NCBI GenBank assembly: GCA_938029995.1
Contig: CALHGI010000278.1
Span: forward strand, 1-27,844
Direction of reading: 5' to 3'
Length of the DNA: 27,844 bases
DNA from: an uncultured cyanobacterium
GTDB lineage: Bacteria; Cyanobacteriota; Cyanobacteriia; Phormidesmidales; Phormidesmidaceae
How positions within the stretch are numbered: position 1 is the stretch's first letter; every line of letters starts with the position of its first letter. Below the pieces are notes generated by a model that ran no database searches, was not told the origin of the DNA, and saw only the letters and a program-made list of their open reading frames with translations. This document shows, in pieces, positions 8,301 through 16,072 of the stretch. Position numbers and translations under genes: made by a program.

Positions 8301-8729
8301 GGTGCGCGATTTGAGCAGTAAGTGGGTGTCTACCGCCTGTTGGACGATGTCTTTTAATTCTGCTTCTTCCCAAGGTTTGGTGATGTATTTGAATACTTTG
8401 CCTGCATTGATGGCGTCTACGAGATCGGCCACGTCGGTATAGCCCGTCAATATTATCCGAATGGTGTTGGGATATTGGGTGGCCACTTGCAGCAGCAGTT
8501 CCGTGCCGCTCATGTTGGGCATGCGCTGATCTGAAATAATCGCAGCCGTATCGGGATGCTGGGCTAAACTCGTCAGTGCAGCCTGACCGCTGTCGGCCCG
8601 CAACACTTGAAAATCTCGATAGAAGGTTCGATGGAGCAGGTCTAAGTTATGGGGTTCGTCGTCGACAACTAAAAGCTTAAGTTTCGGTTTCGATGTGTGG
8701 AGTTGTCGATTGTGCGTTTGGCTAGCCAT
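5289..8729 (-). CDS. cyaC: CyaC-type hybrid histidine kinase / class III adenylate cyclase
   Basis: A 1146-residue signalling protein that makes cAMP under phosphorelay control. The order of domains is REC1 (19-135, phospho-Asp67), GAF (about 165-305), GAF (about 325-475), HisKA with His508 in NISHEFRTPL, HATPase (Asn622 in the N box, DTGIGI at 650, GTGLGLAL near 681), REC2 (787-905, Asp837) and a class III cyclase (950-1130). The cyclase has metal-binding Asp959 and Asp1003, Lys999 and Thr1073 at the purine-selecting sites, and Asn1080/Arg1084 for the transition state. Lys plus Thr marks the IIIb subtype found in bicarbonate-responsive cyanobacterial CyaC. Order and length match Anabaena/Spirulina CyaC, apart from a second GAF that I see. 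No transmembrane segment is present. The ATG at 8729 starts 19 residues before the first REC strand. A longer frame to 8975 would run into the divergent GNAT gene. Confidence 0.92.
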   Translation of the reverse strand: MASQTHNRQLHTSKPKLKLLVVDDEPHNLDLLHRTFYRDFQVLRADSGQAALTSLAQHPDTAAIISDQRMPNMSGTELLLQVATQYPNTIRIILTGYTDVADLVDAINAGKVFKYITKPWEEAELKDIVQQAVDTHLLLKSRTQELDQILEQETLLNEITHTIRSAETSEEMLGLIARTLGTAFEADYCILRPLYNVSHHAQHYWTYQADAAPAMAGDTLAETAIEIDSLRVLQASEIHTLELPHQAAYQTLAPQSSLLIPLTSKREPLAILALHHCHGPKDWHKRAIKQLQTLTDQAALALAQAWTYERVQALAQREVLINTITQAIHGSLDPKHIFSAITQKLGQALETDGCAISLWTQADEYVNCVGLYDANQALPSPLPQSQVKICDNPLLQELLTSKSPVVCDDISRPTQPPTSQHPVNLPIKTAALLLVPLMTDGQIIGSISLRQSEPRRWHMEEINLAQAVANQAAIAVQQARLYQTTRQQAEQLLALDQQKTTFFQNISHEFRTPLTLTIGPLESAVEQGIGLPLDQSVIALRNSRRLLRLVNQLLDLQRLDAGQMQATFYPCDFAELVRRVAESFQAYCDRKHIRLTTQIQPCPSVYLDLEKFDKVLYNILSNAVKFTPAEGSIQITLNTFENNCYLEIEDTGIGIRKEQLPHIFERFQQADGSASRTHEGTGLGLALVKELVELHGGDIRVSSVYEAGTLFTVALPIGKDHLPADRVSHTVRTLEQQRAAVELADLHNEVVSQETLGTPPTDAGSAMDAIDAPMCPVPNSPMPLTGANILVVDDNPDLRSYVASILQRQGHLISTAHNGAAGLEVARQTQPQLIITDLMMPQVSGLELIQQVRLDAQLQGIPIILLTANVDDDIRLEGTEKGADAYISKPFKDRELLAEVRNLLALKANERKVIELNQYLTNSVLKRFLPAALVQKAAQGNLQLNLSPEPRLVTVLFSDIVGFTQLSNTLQSRRVAELLNEYFEVMTQAIFDQGGTVDKFMGDAVLALFGAPEPLSPPEQVQRAIATARHMYKALDDLNQRWQGVPDVHFRCGIHQGRAVVGMFGSSKRADYTAIGPSVNIAARLQEAADGKSILVSAAVADHITPQDIIQSSTLMLKGIDDPVLTFTVKTHLPEPMQSAYPVGNP

Positions 8730-8909
8730 GCACCCTGTTGTGTCGTTAACCGACTGTGGAAATGAAGAATAAAGTGTAGAAATGTAGTGCGCCTTCGGAC
8801 CCAGAGGCCCTTTATGGCTGGAATCCGGCCAGAACCCATCGATTTTGAGATGGGCATTACCTGGTTGAATGGTCCTATCCAGAGTTCCCATGCTGCTTAG
8901 TCGCTCACC

Positions 8910-9494
8910 ATGTTCAGATTCAACTGGAATCGGCCCCATACGTTGCCCCAAGACTATCAATTGCGGTCTGCCCATCCCGCAGATTTATCCCAATTATGTG
9001 AGCTGCTGCTGACAAGTTTTTATCCTGAACGACGCTTTAATCCTTGGCTCTATCCCCTCATGCGTCTAGGAATCCAGGAAGATATTAAGCGCCGTCTCAA
9101 TACGTCGCCCCACCAGTATGGGTGTCTGGTGGTGACTAACCAGGCGGTTGGTGCCACGTCGCGGGCAAGCCGGGCCGGCGGGACAAGCCGGGCGGATATT
9201 GTCGGTACGTTGGAAATTTCGTTGCGATCGCAATTCTGGCAGCCGCTACAGCCTCGTCGTCCCTACATTGCCAATGTTGCCGTTGATTATCAACACCGTC
9301 GTCGCGGCCTAGCCCAGCAAATGCTGCTTGCCTGTGAGTCCATCGTTCAAACCTGGGGATATCGACAGTTGTATCTCCATGTCTCCACTGATAACCTTTT
9401 GGCCATTGCGCTGTACCAAAAAATTGGCTATCAAGTTTGCAGCAAGTCCCTATGGCGGCGGCGGCAAATGATGGTTAAAGAGCTAATTTTCTAA
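8910..9494 (+). CDS. GNAT-family N-acetyltransferase
   Basis: A 194-residue acetyltransferase that should transfer acetyl from acetyl-CoA to an amine of a protein or small molecule. The pyrophosphate-binding loop is at residues 130-135 (RRRGLA, fitting the Q/R-x-x-G-x-G/A pattern), preceded by strand YIANVAVDYQH. The C-terminal part has the family segment DNLLAIALYQKIGYQ (161-175). Residues about 82-97 (GATSRASRAGGTSRAD) form a low-complexity insert coded by an imperfect 18-nt tandem repeat of high GC, in the loop before a core strand. Substrate is unknown. The gene is divergent from cyaC across a 180-nt gap. The ATG at 8910 has no clear Shine-Dalgarno. The protein is cytoplasmic. Confidence 0.85.
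   Translation: MFRFNWNRPHTLPQDYQLRSAHPADLSQLCELLLTSFYPERRFNPWLYPLMRLGIQEDIKRRLNTSPHQYGCLVVTNQAVGATSRASRAGGTSRADIVGTLEISLRSQFWQPLQPRRPYIANVAVDYQHRRRGLAQQMLLACESIVQTWGYRQLYLHVSTDNLLAIALYQKIGYQVCSKSLWRRRQMMVKELIF
9163..9195 (+). repeat. Imperfect 18-nt tandem repeat inside the GNAT gene
   Basis: CAAGCCGGGC appears at 9166-9175 and again at 9184-9193, exactly 18 nt (six codons) apart, with partial matching on both sides. It codes for SRA-rich sequence. The segment is much more GC-rich than its surroundings, consistent with an in-frame duplication. Confidence 0.7.
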
Positions 9495-9787
9495 ATATTT
9501 TAATTACTCGGTTTACTAATTTCCTAGAGAATATTAGAAGCCGTGTCGTTAAGTAGCGTCAGTAATTTCAACGTACTTTCGATACACCGTTTCTAACCCC
9601 TCACCCCGTGAAAATATCCATTTCCTCCTGATAAATATTATTTTTTATGTAGTGAGTATGAGGAGGGACGGTGAACTATTCAAAGACTGTATAAAACTCA
9701 GCTGATTTGGTGCACTAAATCATACTGTTCGTATCAGAGTAAGAGTAATTAGTCTGGATTACCTTAGCCCTAGGTAGACTCTCTAAC
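9495..9787. other. Intergenic, no gene seen
   Basis: This AT-rich stretch of 293 nt separates the GNAT gene from the next plus-strand gene. Only very short open frames are present (for example 15 codons from ATG 9658). It should hold the promoter of the gene at 9788, but I cannot identify -35/-10 boxes with confidence. Confidence 0.5.
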
Positions 9788-10420
9788 ATGATGGATGCTC
9801 AATCCAACCCCTTACCACTCTATTCATCTTCGGTCCGTCCCCTGGGCCGAAAACGTCCCCATATGTTTACCGTGCAAGCAAAGCTATCCAATGGTGATGC
9901 GATGCATCTAGAAGATAGTACGGTGAAGTGGTGGGCTGAGCGCACCAAGCAGTCTTCCGGTTCTAGTTCCAATGTGCCTGTGAATGAAACCTTAGCTGTT
10001 GACAGTTTGCTGAAAAAAATAAACCGTGGCGATTTACTCGTCGTTAATAGTCGTCGCCGTAACGGCCTGATTATTTTTCGAGAGTTCTATGCGGAATTCG
10101 CGGGTCCCGGTGCGGCCGTGGGGGGCGACTTTGATCAAGGTTGCCAAAAAATTATTCCCCTGGGCAATCTGTCCTTGATTGAGCCCGATGATCATGAAGA
10201 TCATCAAAAGGCTCTCAAAATTCGTTTGCAGTGGATTCGTTTGACCCAAAACTTTACCGATCAGCCCCGCTCAGCCGATCGGGCTCAAATGATCCTGGAC
10301 CAATTCAAAACCTATTTTGATAAAAGCACCATCGACAATGTGCCAAATGAGGCCTTTGCCCTGATGGTTGGCGTTTTACCCCAAACCGTTCGTCGGGTCC
10401 GTTTAGGGTTAGATAGTTAG
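9788..10420 (+). CDS. Unknown protein, possibly cyanobacterial-specific (210 aa)
   Basis: A 210-residue soluble protein with no signal peptide. Three parts can be seen: a variable N-terminus, a central segment about 60-125 with strands and short turns (INRGDLLVVNSRRRNGLIIF), and a conserved-looking C-terminal helical part (about 165-208: RAQMILDQFKTYFDKSTID, then FALMVGVLPQTVRRVRLGL). The last helix pair resembles a small helix-turn-helix, so nucleic-acid binding is possible but not shown. Two adjacent ATGs (9788 and 9791) are available. The 3' end is 19 nt from the convergent hisC end. I do not recognise the family. Confidence 0.7.
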   Translation: MMDAQSNPLPLYSSSVRPLGRKRPHMFTVQAKLSNGDAMHLEDSTVKWWAERTKQSSGSSSNVPVNETLAVDSLLKKINRGDLLVVNSRRRNGLIIFREFYAEFAGPGAAVGGDFDQGCQKIIPLGNLSLIEPDDHEDHQKALKIRLQWIRLTQNFTDQPRSADRAQMILDQFKTYFDKSTIDNVPNEAFALMVGVLPQTVRRVRLGLDS

Positions 10421-10439
10421 CTCATCCTAAGCCGGTTAT

Positions 10440-11543
10440 TTAGCCGAGAATAGTTTGTATATTTGTCCGTGTGCGTTGATTTTCCTGCGGTGTGCCTAGG
10501 CTTATGCGCAGGCCTCCCCCCGTCGAACGAATCAACGTCCCTTGCTGACGCAGGTGACTGAAGACGTGGTGCAATCCCTCCGCCTGGTCTAGACCCAATT
10601 GGGCTAAACCCTTAGTACTCAAACGGCAGTAAATAAAATTAGCCGTGCTTGGCCATGGGACAAGGGCGGACTGTTGCTCCAGCCAAGTGGCCATGGTTTG
10701 CCGTTCTTGCATCATGATGTCCACTTCAGTCAATAGAGCGGATCGATGGTTAAGGGCTGCGAGGGCAGCTGCTTGGGAAAAGCTAGGTAAGTTGTAGGGC
10801 AGCCGTACTTTTTCCAGGGCTGCAGTTAGTCCTGGTTGGGCCACGGCATAACCCACACGGTGGGCCGCGAGGCGGAATGCCTTAGAAAAGGTTCTTAGGA
10901 CGACCCAGTTACTACGGCTCAGACTATCGGCAACGAGGGTTTGCTGGCTAAATTCGAAATAGGCTTCATCGATGACCACCAGAACATCGCTGGGGAGCTG
11001 TCGGAGCCATTCAATTTCATCCTGGCTCAAGGCATTGGCCGTGGGGGAGTTGGGATGCACCATAAAGACAACCCGAATGGCGTTTTCTTGGAGGGCTGTT
11101 TGGGCGACGTCTAAATTGATACAGAAGTCATCTGTTCGTCCTATGTCGATGACTGGAATACCGAGGGTTTGTGCCAAAATACCATACATGGAAAAGGTGG
11201 GGCTAGCCACCAAAATGGCTCCATTATTCAGGGCCGTGGCAATGAGTAACGACCGAATCAGCTCATCGGAACCGTTCCCTACGGAAATATTATCCGCCGT
11301 TGCCCTAGCCCCTGCTTCTGATACATAGGCAGCGATGGCCTGCTTTAATGCTCCATGTCCTCCATCTGGATAGCGATTGGCGGCGATAGTTTGTTGATAG
11401 TGCTGGGCTAGGGTCGCTTTGACATCCTCTGGTAAATCAACGGGGCTTTCATTGGTATCCAGCTGATCGTAGGGTTCTGCAATGGGGGGATGGGGCTGAT
11501 AAGCCTTAAGACGGGCGACCTCAGTACGCAGGAATGGCAGCAT
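10440..11543 (-). CDS. hisC: HisC, histidinol-phosphate aminotransferase
   Basis: A PLP enzyme of histidine biosynthesis that interconverts imidazole-acetol phosphate plus glutamate with histidinol phosphate plus 2-oxoglutarate. It is 367 aa from ATG 11543, a normal length. Visible fold-type I class II landmarks are Asn165 (HPNSPT), Asp192 and Tyr195 (VIDEAYFEF), the Schiff-base Lys221 ([13 protein letters not shown]) and Arg229. The N-terminal [11 protein letters not shown] matches the family's LxxNENP-like motif. An upstream TTG at 11549 would add two residues only. Paralogues of this family can act on other aromatic substrates, so strict specificity is inferred. The gene reads in the same direction as the YqiA-like gene 42 nt upstream. 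Confidence 0.9.
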   Translation of the reverse strand: MLPFLRTEVARLKAYQPHPPIAEPYDQLDTNESPVDLPEDVKATLAQHYQQTIAANRYPDGGHGALKQAIAAYVSEAGARATADNISVGNGSDELIRSLLIATALNNGAILVASPTFSMYGILAQTLGIPVIDIGRTDDFCINLDVAQTALQENAIRVVFMVHPNSPTANALSQDEIEWLRQLPSDVLVVIDEAYFEFSQQTLVADSLSRSNWVVLRTFSKAFRLAAHRVGYAVAQPGLTAALEKVRLPYNLPSFSQAAALAALNHRSALLTEVDIMMQERQTMATWLEQQSALVPWPSTANFIYCRLSTKGLAQLGLDQAEGLHHVFSHLRQQGTLIRSTGGGLRISLGTPQENQRTRTNIQTILG

Positions 11544-11585
11544 GGGCAAAACAATAGGCGTTAGGGGGTCTTTATTGTGCCATTT

Positions 11586-12212
11586 TTATAGCTGACAAAA
11601 ATCCGTGATTGCTTGACCGATTACCTCCATGGCATCTGCCATGCCATGATCCGTGTCTAGGTCCTGCAGTGTGATCCAAGGACGATGGGCCCCATGACGT
11701 TGGCTGGCTTGGATGTTAATCACCTCGTCGCGATTGCCATGGAGTATGAGGGTAGGGACCGGTCTGTTTAGTTGGCTGTCGTGATAGCGTTGGGCGTCGG
11801 TGAGAAATTGGTGGTGTAATCGCTCTTGCCGTTGCCACCCATAGTGGTAAATCGAGAGCCAACCACTGGTTTCCCATTCGTGAAGTTGCTCTGGGCCCAG
11901 GCGCGGTAACCACTGCTGTAAAAACTGAAACGCTGGAGCCAGGAGAATTAGCCGTTGGATATGGGCCGACCGCTGGGCGATCCAGGCCGCTGTCAGTCCA
12001 CCTAGGCTAGAGCCGATCAGCGTGGTGGGACCCTGGAGTTGGTCCAATACCTGGTGGATCTGGCGGGTGAGGGTGAGGTGGGCAAAGTCCCCTTGGTTTA
12101 AATCCAGTAGCTGCAGGTCTACCCCATGGAGCTGCAAGTGCGATCGCAGCCACTGGCCTTTGTAAGACTGGGGACCCGAGGCAAACCCATGAAGATAAAT
12201 GTAGTCACCCAT
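11586..12212 (-). CDS. YqiA/YcfP-type alpha/beta hydrolase
   Basis: A 208-residue alpha/beta hydrolase, probably a small esterase. The sequence opens with YIYLHGFASGPQSYKG, typical of the UPF0227/YqiA family (oxyanion region after HG). The nucleophile elbow GSSLGG gives Ser69. The acid is probably Asp162 (LHGNRDEVI) and the general base His189 (DTDHGM). No signal peptide is present, so it is cytoplasmic. The ATG at 12212 has GAGGGA a few nt upstream, which favours it over the ORF start at 12248. The gene lies upstream of hisC in the same direction with a 42-nt gap, so co-transcription is possible, though a role in histidine synthesis is not implied. Natural substrate is unknown. Confidence 0.85.
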   Translation of the reverse strand: MGDYIYLHGFASGPQSYKGQWLRSHLQLHGVDLQLLDLNQGDFAHLTLTRQIHQVLDQLQGPTTLIGSSLGGLTAAWIAQRSAHIQRLILLAPAFQFLQQWLPRLGPEQLHEWETSGWLSIYHYGWQRQERLHHQFLTDAQRYHDSQLNRPVPTLILHGNRDEVINIQASQRHGAHRPWITLQDLDTDHGMADAMEVIGQAITDFCQL

Positions 12213-12288
12213 GGGTCCCTCGTTTCCAGTGCTGCACCATGCATACAATATGATGTTCCGATCACTTCAGCTCTTGAAATAAGCATCC

Positions 12289-13368
12289 ATGACCCAGCAG
12301 TTCCGTATTACCCTTCTTCCCGGCGATGGCATTGGTCCTGAAATCATAGCGGTTGCCGTTGATGTCCTCAACGCGGTCGGTGCCAAGTTAGATCTTCAGT
12401 TTGTGTTTACTGAAGCCCCCATTGGTGGTTGTGCGATTGATGCCACTGGCAATCCGCTGCCCGATGAAACCCTAGAAACCTGTCGGCAGAGTGATGCGGT
12501 GTTGCTGGCGGCCATCGGTGGTTACAAGTGGGATTCATTACCTCGGGCTCAGCGTCCAGAGACGGGGTTGTTGGGGCTGCGGGCCGGGCTGAGCCTGTTT
12601 GCTAATTTACGACCGGCTATCATTTTGCCCCAGTTGATCGATGCGTCGTCCCTCAAGCGCGATGTGATTGAAGGGGTGGACATTATGGTGGTGCGTGAGC
12701 TCACGGGGGGCATTTACTTTGGCCAACCCCGGGGGGTGTTTGATGCCGAGGGCGATCAGCGGGGCTTTAATACGATGGTCTATCACGGGTCTGAAGTGGA
12801 TCGCATTGGTCGAGTGGCTTTTGAGGCGGCCCAAAAGCGCCAAGGCCGACTGTGTTCGGTCGACAAGGCCAATGTGCTAGAGGTTTCTCAGTTATGGCGC
12901 GATCGCATCACCGCCTTAGCGACTGAGTACACCGATGTGGAACTCAGCCATATGTATGTAGATAATGCCGCCATGCAACTGCTGCGGTGGCCGAAACAAT
13001 TTGACACCATTGTCACAGGTAATCTATTTGGAGATATTTTGTCGGATGCAGCGGCCATGCTCACGGGCAGTATTGGCATGTTGCCCTCAGCCAGTTTGGG
13101 CGCTTCGGGGCCTGGTGTTTTTGAGCCAGTTCATGGGTCTGCCCCAGATATTGCTGGTGAAGATAAAGCCAATCCCCTGGCCCAGGTGCTTAGCGCTGCC
13201 ATGATGCTGCGCTACGGACTGAGCCAACCCGAAGGGGCCGCCATGATCGAAACGGCGGTGGATACGGTCCTAGACCAGGGATATCGGACCGGGGATATCA
13301 TGGCGGAAGGAATGACAGCGGTGGGGTGCAAAGCCATGGGCCAAGCCCTATTGAAAGCTTTAAATTAG
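12289..13368 (+). CDS. leuB: LeuB, 3-isopropylmalate dehydrogenase
   Basis: LeuB performs NAD-dependent oxidative decarboxylation of (2R,3S)-3-isopropylmalate in leucine biosynthesis, in the cytosol. The protein has 359 aa. [11 protein letters not shown] is at the N-terminus. [13 protein letters not shown] carries the substrate-binding arginines, and [10 protein letters not shown] follows. The conserved Lys of [10 protein letters not shown] and the metal-site aspartates in [17 protein letters not shown] are all visible, as is the NAD-binding loop [17 protein letters not shown]. The tyrosine and lysine typical of IPMDH, as opposed to isocitrate dehydrogenase, fit. The gene stands alone, divergent from the YqiA-like gene over 76 nt, with no leuACD nearby. 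It contains a HIP1 site at 12899. Confidence 0.95.
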   Translation: MTQQFRITLLPGDGIGPEIIAVAVDVLNAVGAKLDLQFVFTEAPIGGCAIDATGNPLPDETLETCRQSDAVLLAAIGGYKWDSLPRAQRPETGLLGLRAGLSLFANLRPAIILPQLIDASSLKRDVIEGVDIMVVRELTGGIYFGQPRGVFDAEGDQRGFNTMVYHGSEVDRIGRVAFEAAQKRQGRLCSVDKANVLEVSQLWRDRITALATEYTDVELSHMYVDNAAMQLLRWPKQFDTIVTGNLFGDILSDAAAMLTGSIGMLPSASLGASGPGVFEPVHGSAPDIAGEDKANPLAQVLSAAMMLRYGLSQPEGAAMIETAVDTVLDQGYRTGDIMAEGMTAVGCKAMGQALLKALN

Positions 13369-13740
13369 CCGAAGCATTCGCCGCAGTGGTCAAGGTCTTG
13401 GCATAATCCATCCATGGTAGCTAGTATTATTGTACTGGCTGGTTTTAAGTCAGTGCCTTTAAAGGGGACATCTAAGGTAGAATCCTCAAGACTTTGACCA
13501 CTAGTTACAGTTATTACCTCTGCACATGGGGTATCTTCAGCACATGTAAGGGCTCCATAGGAGCAAGATTTAAACCATTATTGTTGTTAAGCCCTTGGAT
13601 GATTGACCCTCGCATATTCTGGCCCGATTTACTGCCCCAGAGCGGTTCATCCTTTCAATTAGCAACGGCCAAAAATTAGGCCCAGTGCAGTTACCAATGC
13701 AGTTCAACCTAACGTATCCAGTAAAAGGGAGTATTCAGTC
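13369..13740. other. Intergenic, no convincing gene
   Basis: Between leuB and the next gene. A plus-strand frame (13494-13679, TTG start) and a minus-strand frame of about 60 codons running into the leuB stop are both open. Neither has a start with a ribosome-binding site or a recognisable motif. The promoter of the 13741 gene is expected here. No strong T-rich terminator follows leuB. Confidence 0.5.
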
Positions 13741-14058
13741 GTGCCATCTTTACAACGGCCAGAGTACGGCAACCATAGTGAGGCGGCGGTACATCCCAGT
13801 GTGGTGGCCACCGGCATTCAGCGGAGTCCGTTGAATTTACGGTCCCCATCGTCCATGGTCGATCCAGCCTTACTCAGGTCCGCTCGTCATATTTATCGCA
13901 CCTATTACGAGGTGCATCCTGAGGTCATGGATCGACCCATTGGTGTGGCTATTGGGCGTACAACCCGTCGTGGCAAACTCATTTTTGGGACTAAGCCCGT
14001 GCTGTTACCCCATGAGAGCTTTATTCCGTTAACCCAGCTGGAGCCTGGTCTACACTAA
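13741..14058 (+). CDS. Small unknown protein upstream of the prepilin peptidase gene
   Basis: A 105-residue protein starting with GTG at 13741, chosen because AAGGGAG lies about 8 nt upstream. The first 45 residues look disordered (Ser, Pro, Asn rich). The rest is a compact segment (RSARHIYRTYYEVHPEVMDR, then PIGVAIGRTTRRGKLIFGTK) with a basic hairpin-like stretch. There is no signal peptide and no transmembrane helix. It is 5 nt from the prepilin peptidase start, so the two are probably co-transcribed. That hints at a link to type IV pili or competence, by context only. I do not recognise the family. Confidence 0.7.
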   Translation: MPSLQRPEYGNHSEAAVHPSVVATGIQRSPLNLRSPSSMVDPALLRSARHIYRTYYEVHPEVMDRPIGVAIGRTTRRGKLIFGTKPVLLPHESFIPLTQLEPGLH

Positions 14059-14063
14059 GGCGA

Positions 14064-14861
14064 ATGGTTGATAATTTATTGCCCTGTGCGTTGATTTTTG
14101 TGCTGGGGGCTTCCATCGGCAGTTTCTTAAATGTCGTGGTTTATCGGTTGCCAGCCGGTATTTCATTGTTGTCACCTCCATCCCGCTGTCCTCGATGCTT
14201 GACGCGGTTAAAGCCCTATGACAATGTCCCTGTCGCTGGGTGGGTATGGTTGCGGGGACGCTGTCGCTATTGTCGAGTGGCCATATCGCCCCGATACCCC
14301 CTGGTGGAATTGCTCAGCGGACTATTGTTTGTGGCTTTATTTTTGCGATTTGGCTGGAGCCTGGAGACGCCTTTTTATTGGGGGTTAATAAGCTGGCTAG
14401 TGGCTCTTACCCTGATTGATCTCGATACCTTGACATTGCCCAATGTCCTCACCATGTCTGGTGTTTGTCTGGGGTGGGTGGCGCAAGTGTGTTTAGCGTT
14501 GGCCGCTGATCAAACAGTGATTCCAGCGTTGTTGGCTAGTGTGGTGGCTAGTATTTTGGGTCTTTGGTTGTTCGACGGCATTAGTATTTTGGGGGCCGTA
14601 GTCTTTGGCCAGACGGCCATGGGCGGAGGAGATGGCAAACTGGCTGCCATGCTGGGTGCTTGGTTAGGGTGGCAGGGGTTACTGCTGACGGTATTGCTGG
14701 CCTCTGTTTTAGGAGCTGTGGGAGGGGTTATGGGGATGTCTCTAGGTTGGTTAGAGCGTCGTCAGCATATTCCCTTCGGCCCATTTTTAGCCTTCGGTGC
14801 AGGAATTAGCTTGTTCTTTGGAAATGCCTTGGTACAAGGTTATTTGAGCCTATTCTTTTGA
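14064..14861 (+). CDS. pilD: PilD, type IV prepilin peptidase / N-methyltransferase
   Basis: A polytopic membrane aspartic protease (265 aa) that cleaves the leader of type IV prepilins and pseudopilins and N-methylates the new N-terminus. The first helix carries GASIGSFLNVVVYRLPAG. The cytoplasmic loop holds the zinc tetrad Cys42, Cys45, Cys67 and Cys70 together with NVPVAGWVWLRGRCRYC and ISPRYPLVELLSG. The catalytic aspartates lie in LIDLDTLTLPN (Asp119/Asp121) and in MGGGDGKLAAMLGAW (Asp190, GxGDxKL motif). About eight hydrophobic segments follow the family topology. It lies 5 nt downstream of the small unknown gene. It is needed for pilus assembly, hence for motility and DNA uptake in cyanobacteria that have these systems. 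Confidence 0.95.
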   Translation: MVDNLLPCALIFVLGASIGSFLNVVVYRLPAGISLLSPPSRCPRCLTRLKPYDNVPVAGWVWLRGRCRYCRVAISPRYPLVELLSGLLFVALFLRFGWSLETPFYWGLISWLVALTLIDLDTLTLPNVLTMSGVCLGWVAQVCLALAADQTVIPALLASVVASILGLWLFDGISILGAVVFGQTAMGGGDGKLAAMLGAWLGWQGLLLTVLLASVLGAVGGVMGMSLGWLERRQHIPFGPFLAFGAGISLFFGNALVQGYLSLFF

Positions 14862-14964
14862 GGGGACCTGTAATCTATGGCGGCGATAAAATCGGTGTGA
14901 TTTGTTCCACGGGTATGGGCAAGCCGGTAGGATTGAAAAACACTATGTATCGAGAACAGGGTCT

Positions 14965-15903
14965 ATGTCCCTTTTTGATTGGTTTGCAAATCGTAAAAAA
15001 GAAAGCCCCATGAGTCCGGACCATCAGGAGCGGGAAATCGCTGATGGTCTTTGGACAAAGTGCGACGAGTGTGGGGTTTTAACCTATACCAAGGATCTGA
15101 GGGCTAATCAGATGGTTTGCCCAGAGTGCGATTACCACTATCGTGTCTTTAGCGATCAGCGCATAGAGCAGTTGATCGACTCAGATACCTGGCAGCCTCT
15201 GGATCAGACAATTAGCCCTAAGGATCCTTTACGATTTCGCGATCGCAAAGCCTACAGTGATCGGCTGCGCGATATGCAAAATAAAACCAAGCTGAATGAC
15301 GGTGTGCAAACGGGCATTGGTCAAATAAATGGCGAAGGCGTTGCCCTGGGGGTAATGGACTTTCGCTTTATGGGCGGCAGTATGGGCTCGGTGGTGGGAG
15401 AAAAGCTCACCCGTTTGATTGAGCATGGCACGGCATCCCGTTTGCCTGTGGTGATCGTTTGCTCATCTGGGGGGGCCCGCATGCAGGAAGGCATGTTGAG
15501 CCTGATGCAAATGGCTAAAATTTCTGCTGCCTTAGAACAGCATCGAGAAAATCGTTTGCTCTACATACCCATTTTGACCCATCCCACGACTGGGGGAGTA
15601 ACCGCCAGTTTTGCCATGTTAGGCGATATTATCTTGGCAGAACCCAAGGCTACGATTGGTTTTGCGGGGCGTCGAGTGGTGGAACAGACCCTGCGCGAAA
15701 AGCTGCCAGATGACTTTCAAACCGCAGAATATTTACTCAATCACGGGTTTGTCGACAAAATTGTGCCCCGAACCCAGCTGAATGAAATGCTCGCCCAGTT
15801 AATTCGTTTACATCGATTGCCTGAGCATTCGCCGAGTCTCAGCCACGTATCCTTCGAAAGGGTTGCCAATGGTCAGCCTGTGACGATCAAACCAGTGATT
15901 TAG
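14965..15903 (+). CDS. accD: AccD, acetyl-CoA carboxylase carboxyltransferase beta subunit
   Basis: AccD is the beta half of the carboxyltransferase that moves the carboxyl group from carboxy-biotin to acetyl-CoA to make malonyl-CoA for fatty acids. It works with AccA, AccB and AccC, none of which is in this window. The N-terminal C4 zinc ribbon is at residues about 32-54 (CDEC and CPEC). The carboxyltransferase core has [20 protein letters not shown] and the acyl-CoA loop [16 protein letters not shown], then [11 protein letters not shown]. It has 312 aa from ATG 14965 (MSLFDWF), the family's usual opening. An ATG at 14902 would add 21 atypical residues. The gene is probably transcribed alone. 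It contains a HIP1 site at 15239. Confidence 0.95.
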   Translation: MSLFDWFANRKKESPMSPDHQEREIADGLWTKCDECGVLTYTKDLRANQMVCPECDYHYRVFSDQRIEQLIDSDTWQPLDQTISPKDPLRFRDRKAYSDRLRDMQNKTKLNDGVQTGIGQINGEGVALGVMDFRFMGGSMGSVVGEKLTRLIEHGTASRLPVVIVCSSGGARMQEGMLSLMQMAKISAALEQHRENRLLYIPILTHPTTGGVTASFAMLGDIILAEPKATIGFAGRRVVEQTLREKLPDDFQTAEYLLNHGFVDKIVPRTQLNEMLAQLIRLHRLPEHSPSLSHVSFERVANGQPVTIKPVI

Positions 15904-15947
15904 TCAATCCTGGAACTGTTTTGGGAATTGGTCCTATCGGTGGCATG

Positions 15948-15962
15948 ATAGTTAATAACTAT
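15948..15962. promoter_or_regulatory. 15-nt perfect palindrome upstream of psbV
   Basis: ATAGTTAATAACTAT is a perfect inverted repeat around a single central A. It lies between accD and psbV, 110 nt before the psbV start. It could be an operator for a dimeric regulator. AT-rich palindromes also arise by chance. Confidence 0.25.
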
Positions 15963-16063
15963 TGGCTAACTGAATGCTCAGATAGCTTCAATTTGCGAGC
16001 ATCGCCTGATTTTCGGGTTTAATGCGTCGTACTGTGTTGGGTATTTGATGGCGATCCATTTCG

Positions 16064-16068
16064 AGGAG
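16064..16068 (+). promoter_or_regulatory. Strong ribosome-binding site of psbV
   Basis: GAGGAGAA lies just before the ATG at 16073. The AGGAG core is 4 nt from the start codon. It is the strongest Shine-Dalgarno in the window, in keeping with a highly expressed photosystem gene. Confidence 0.7.
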
Positions 16069-16072
16069 AATC

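Noticed and set aside
13366..13560. Minus-strand open frame of about 60 codons, Cys-rich at its end ([16 protein letters not shown])
   Set aside because: There is no start codon before the only internal ATG, and random frames of this length are common. It runs into the leuB stop region.
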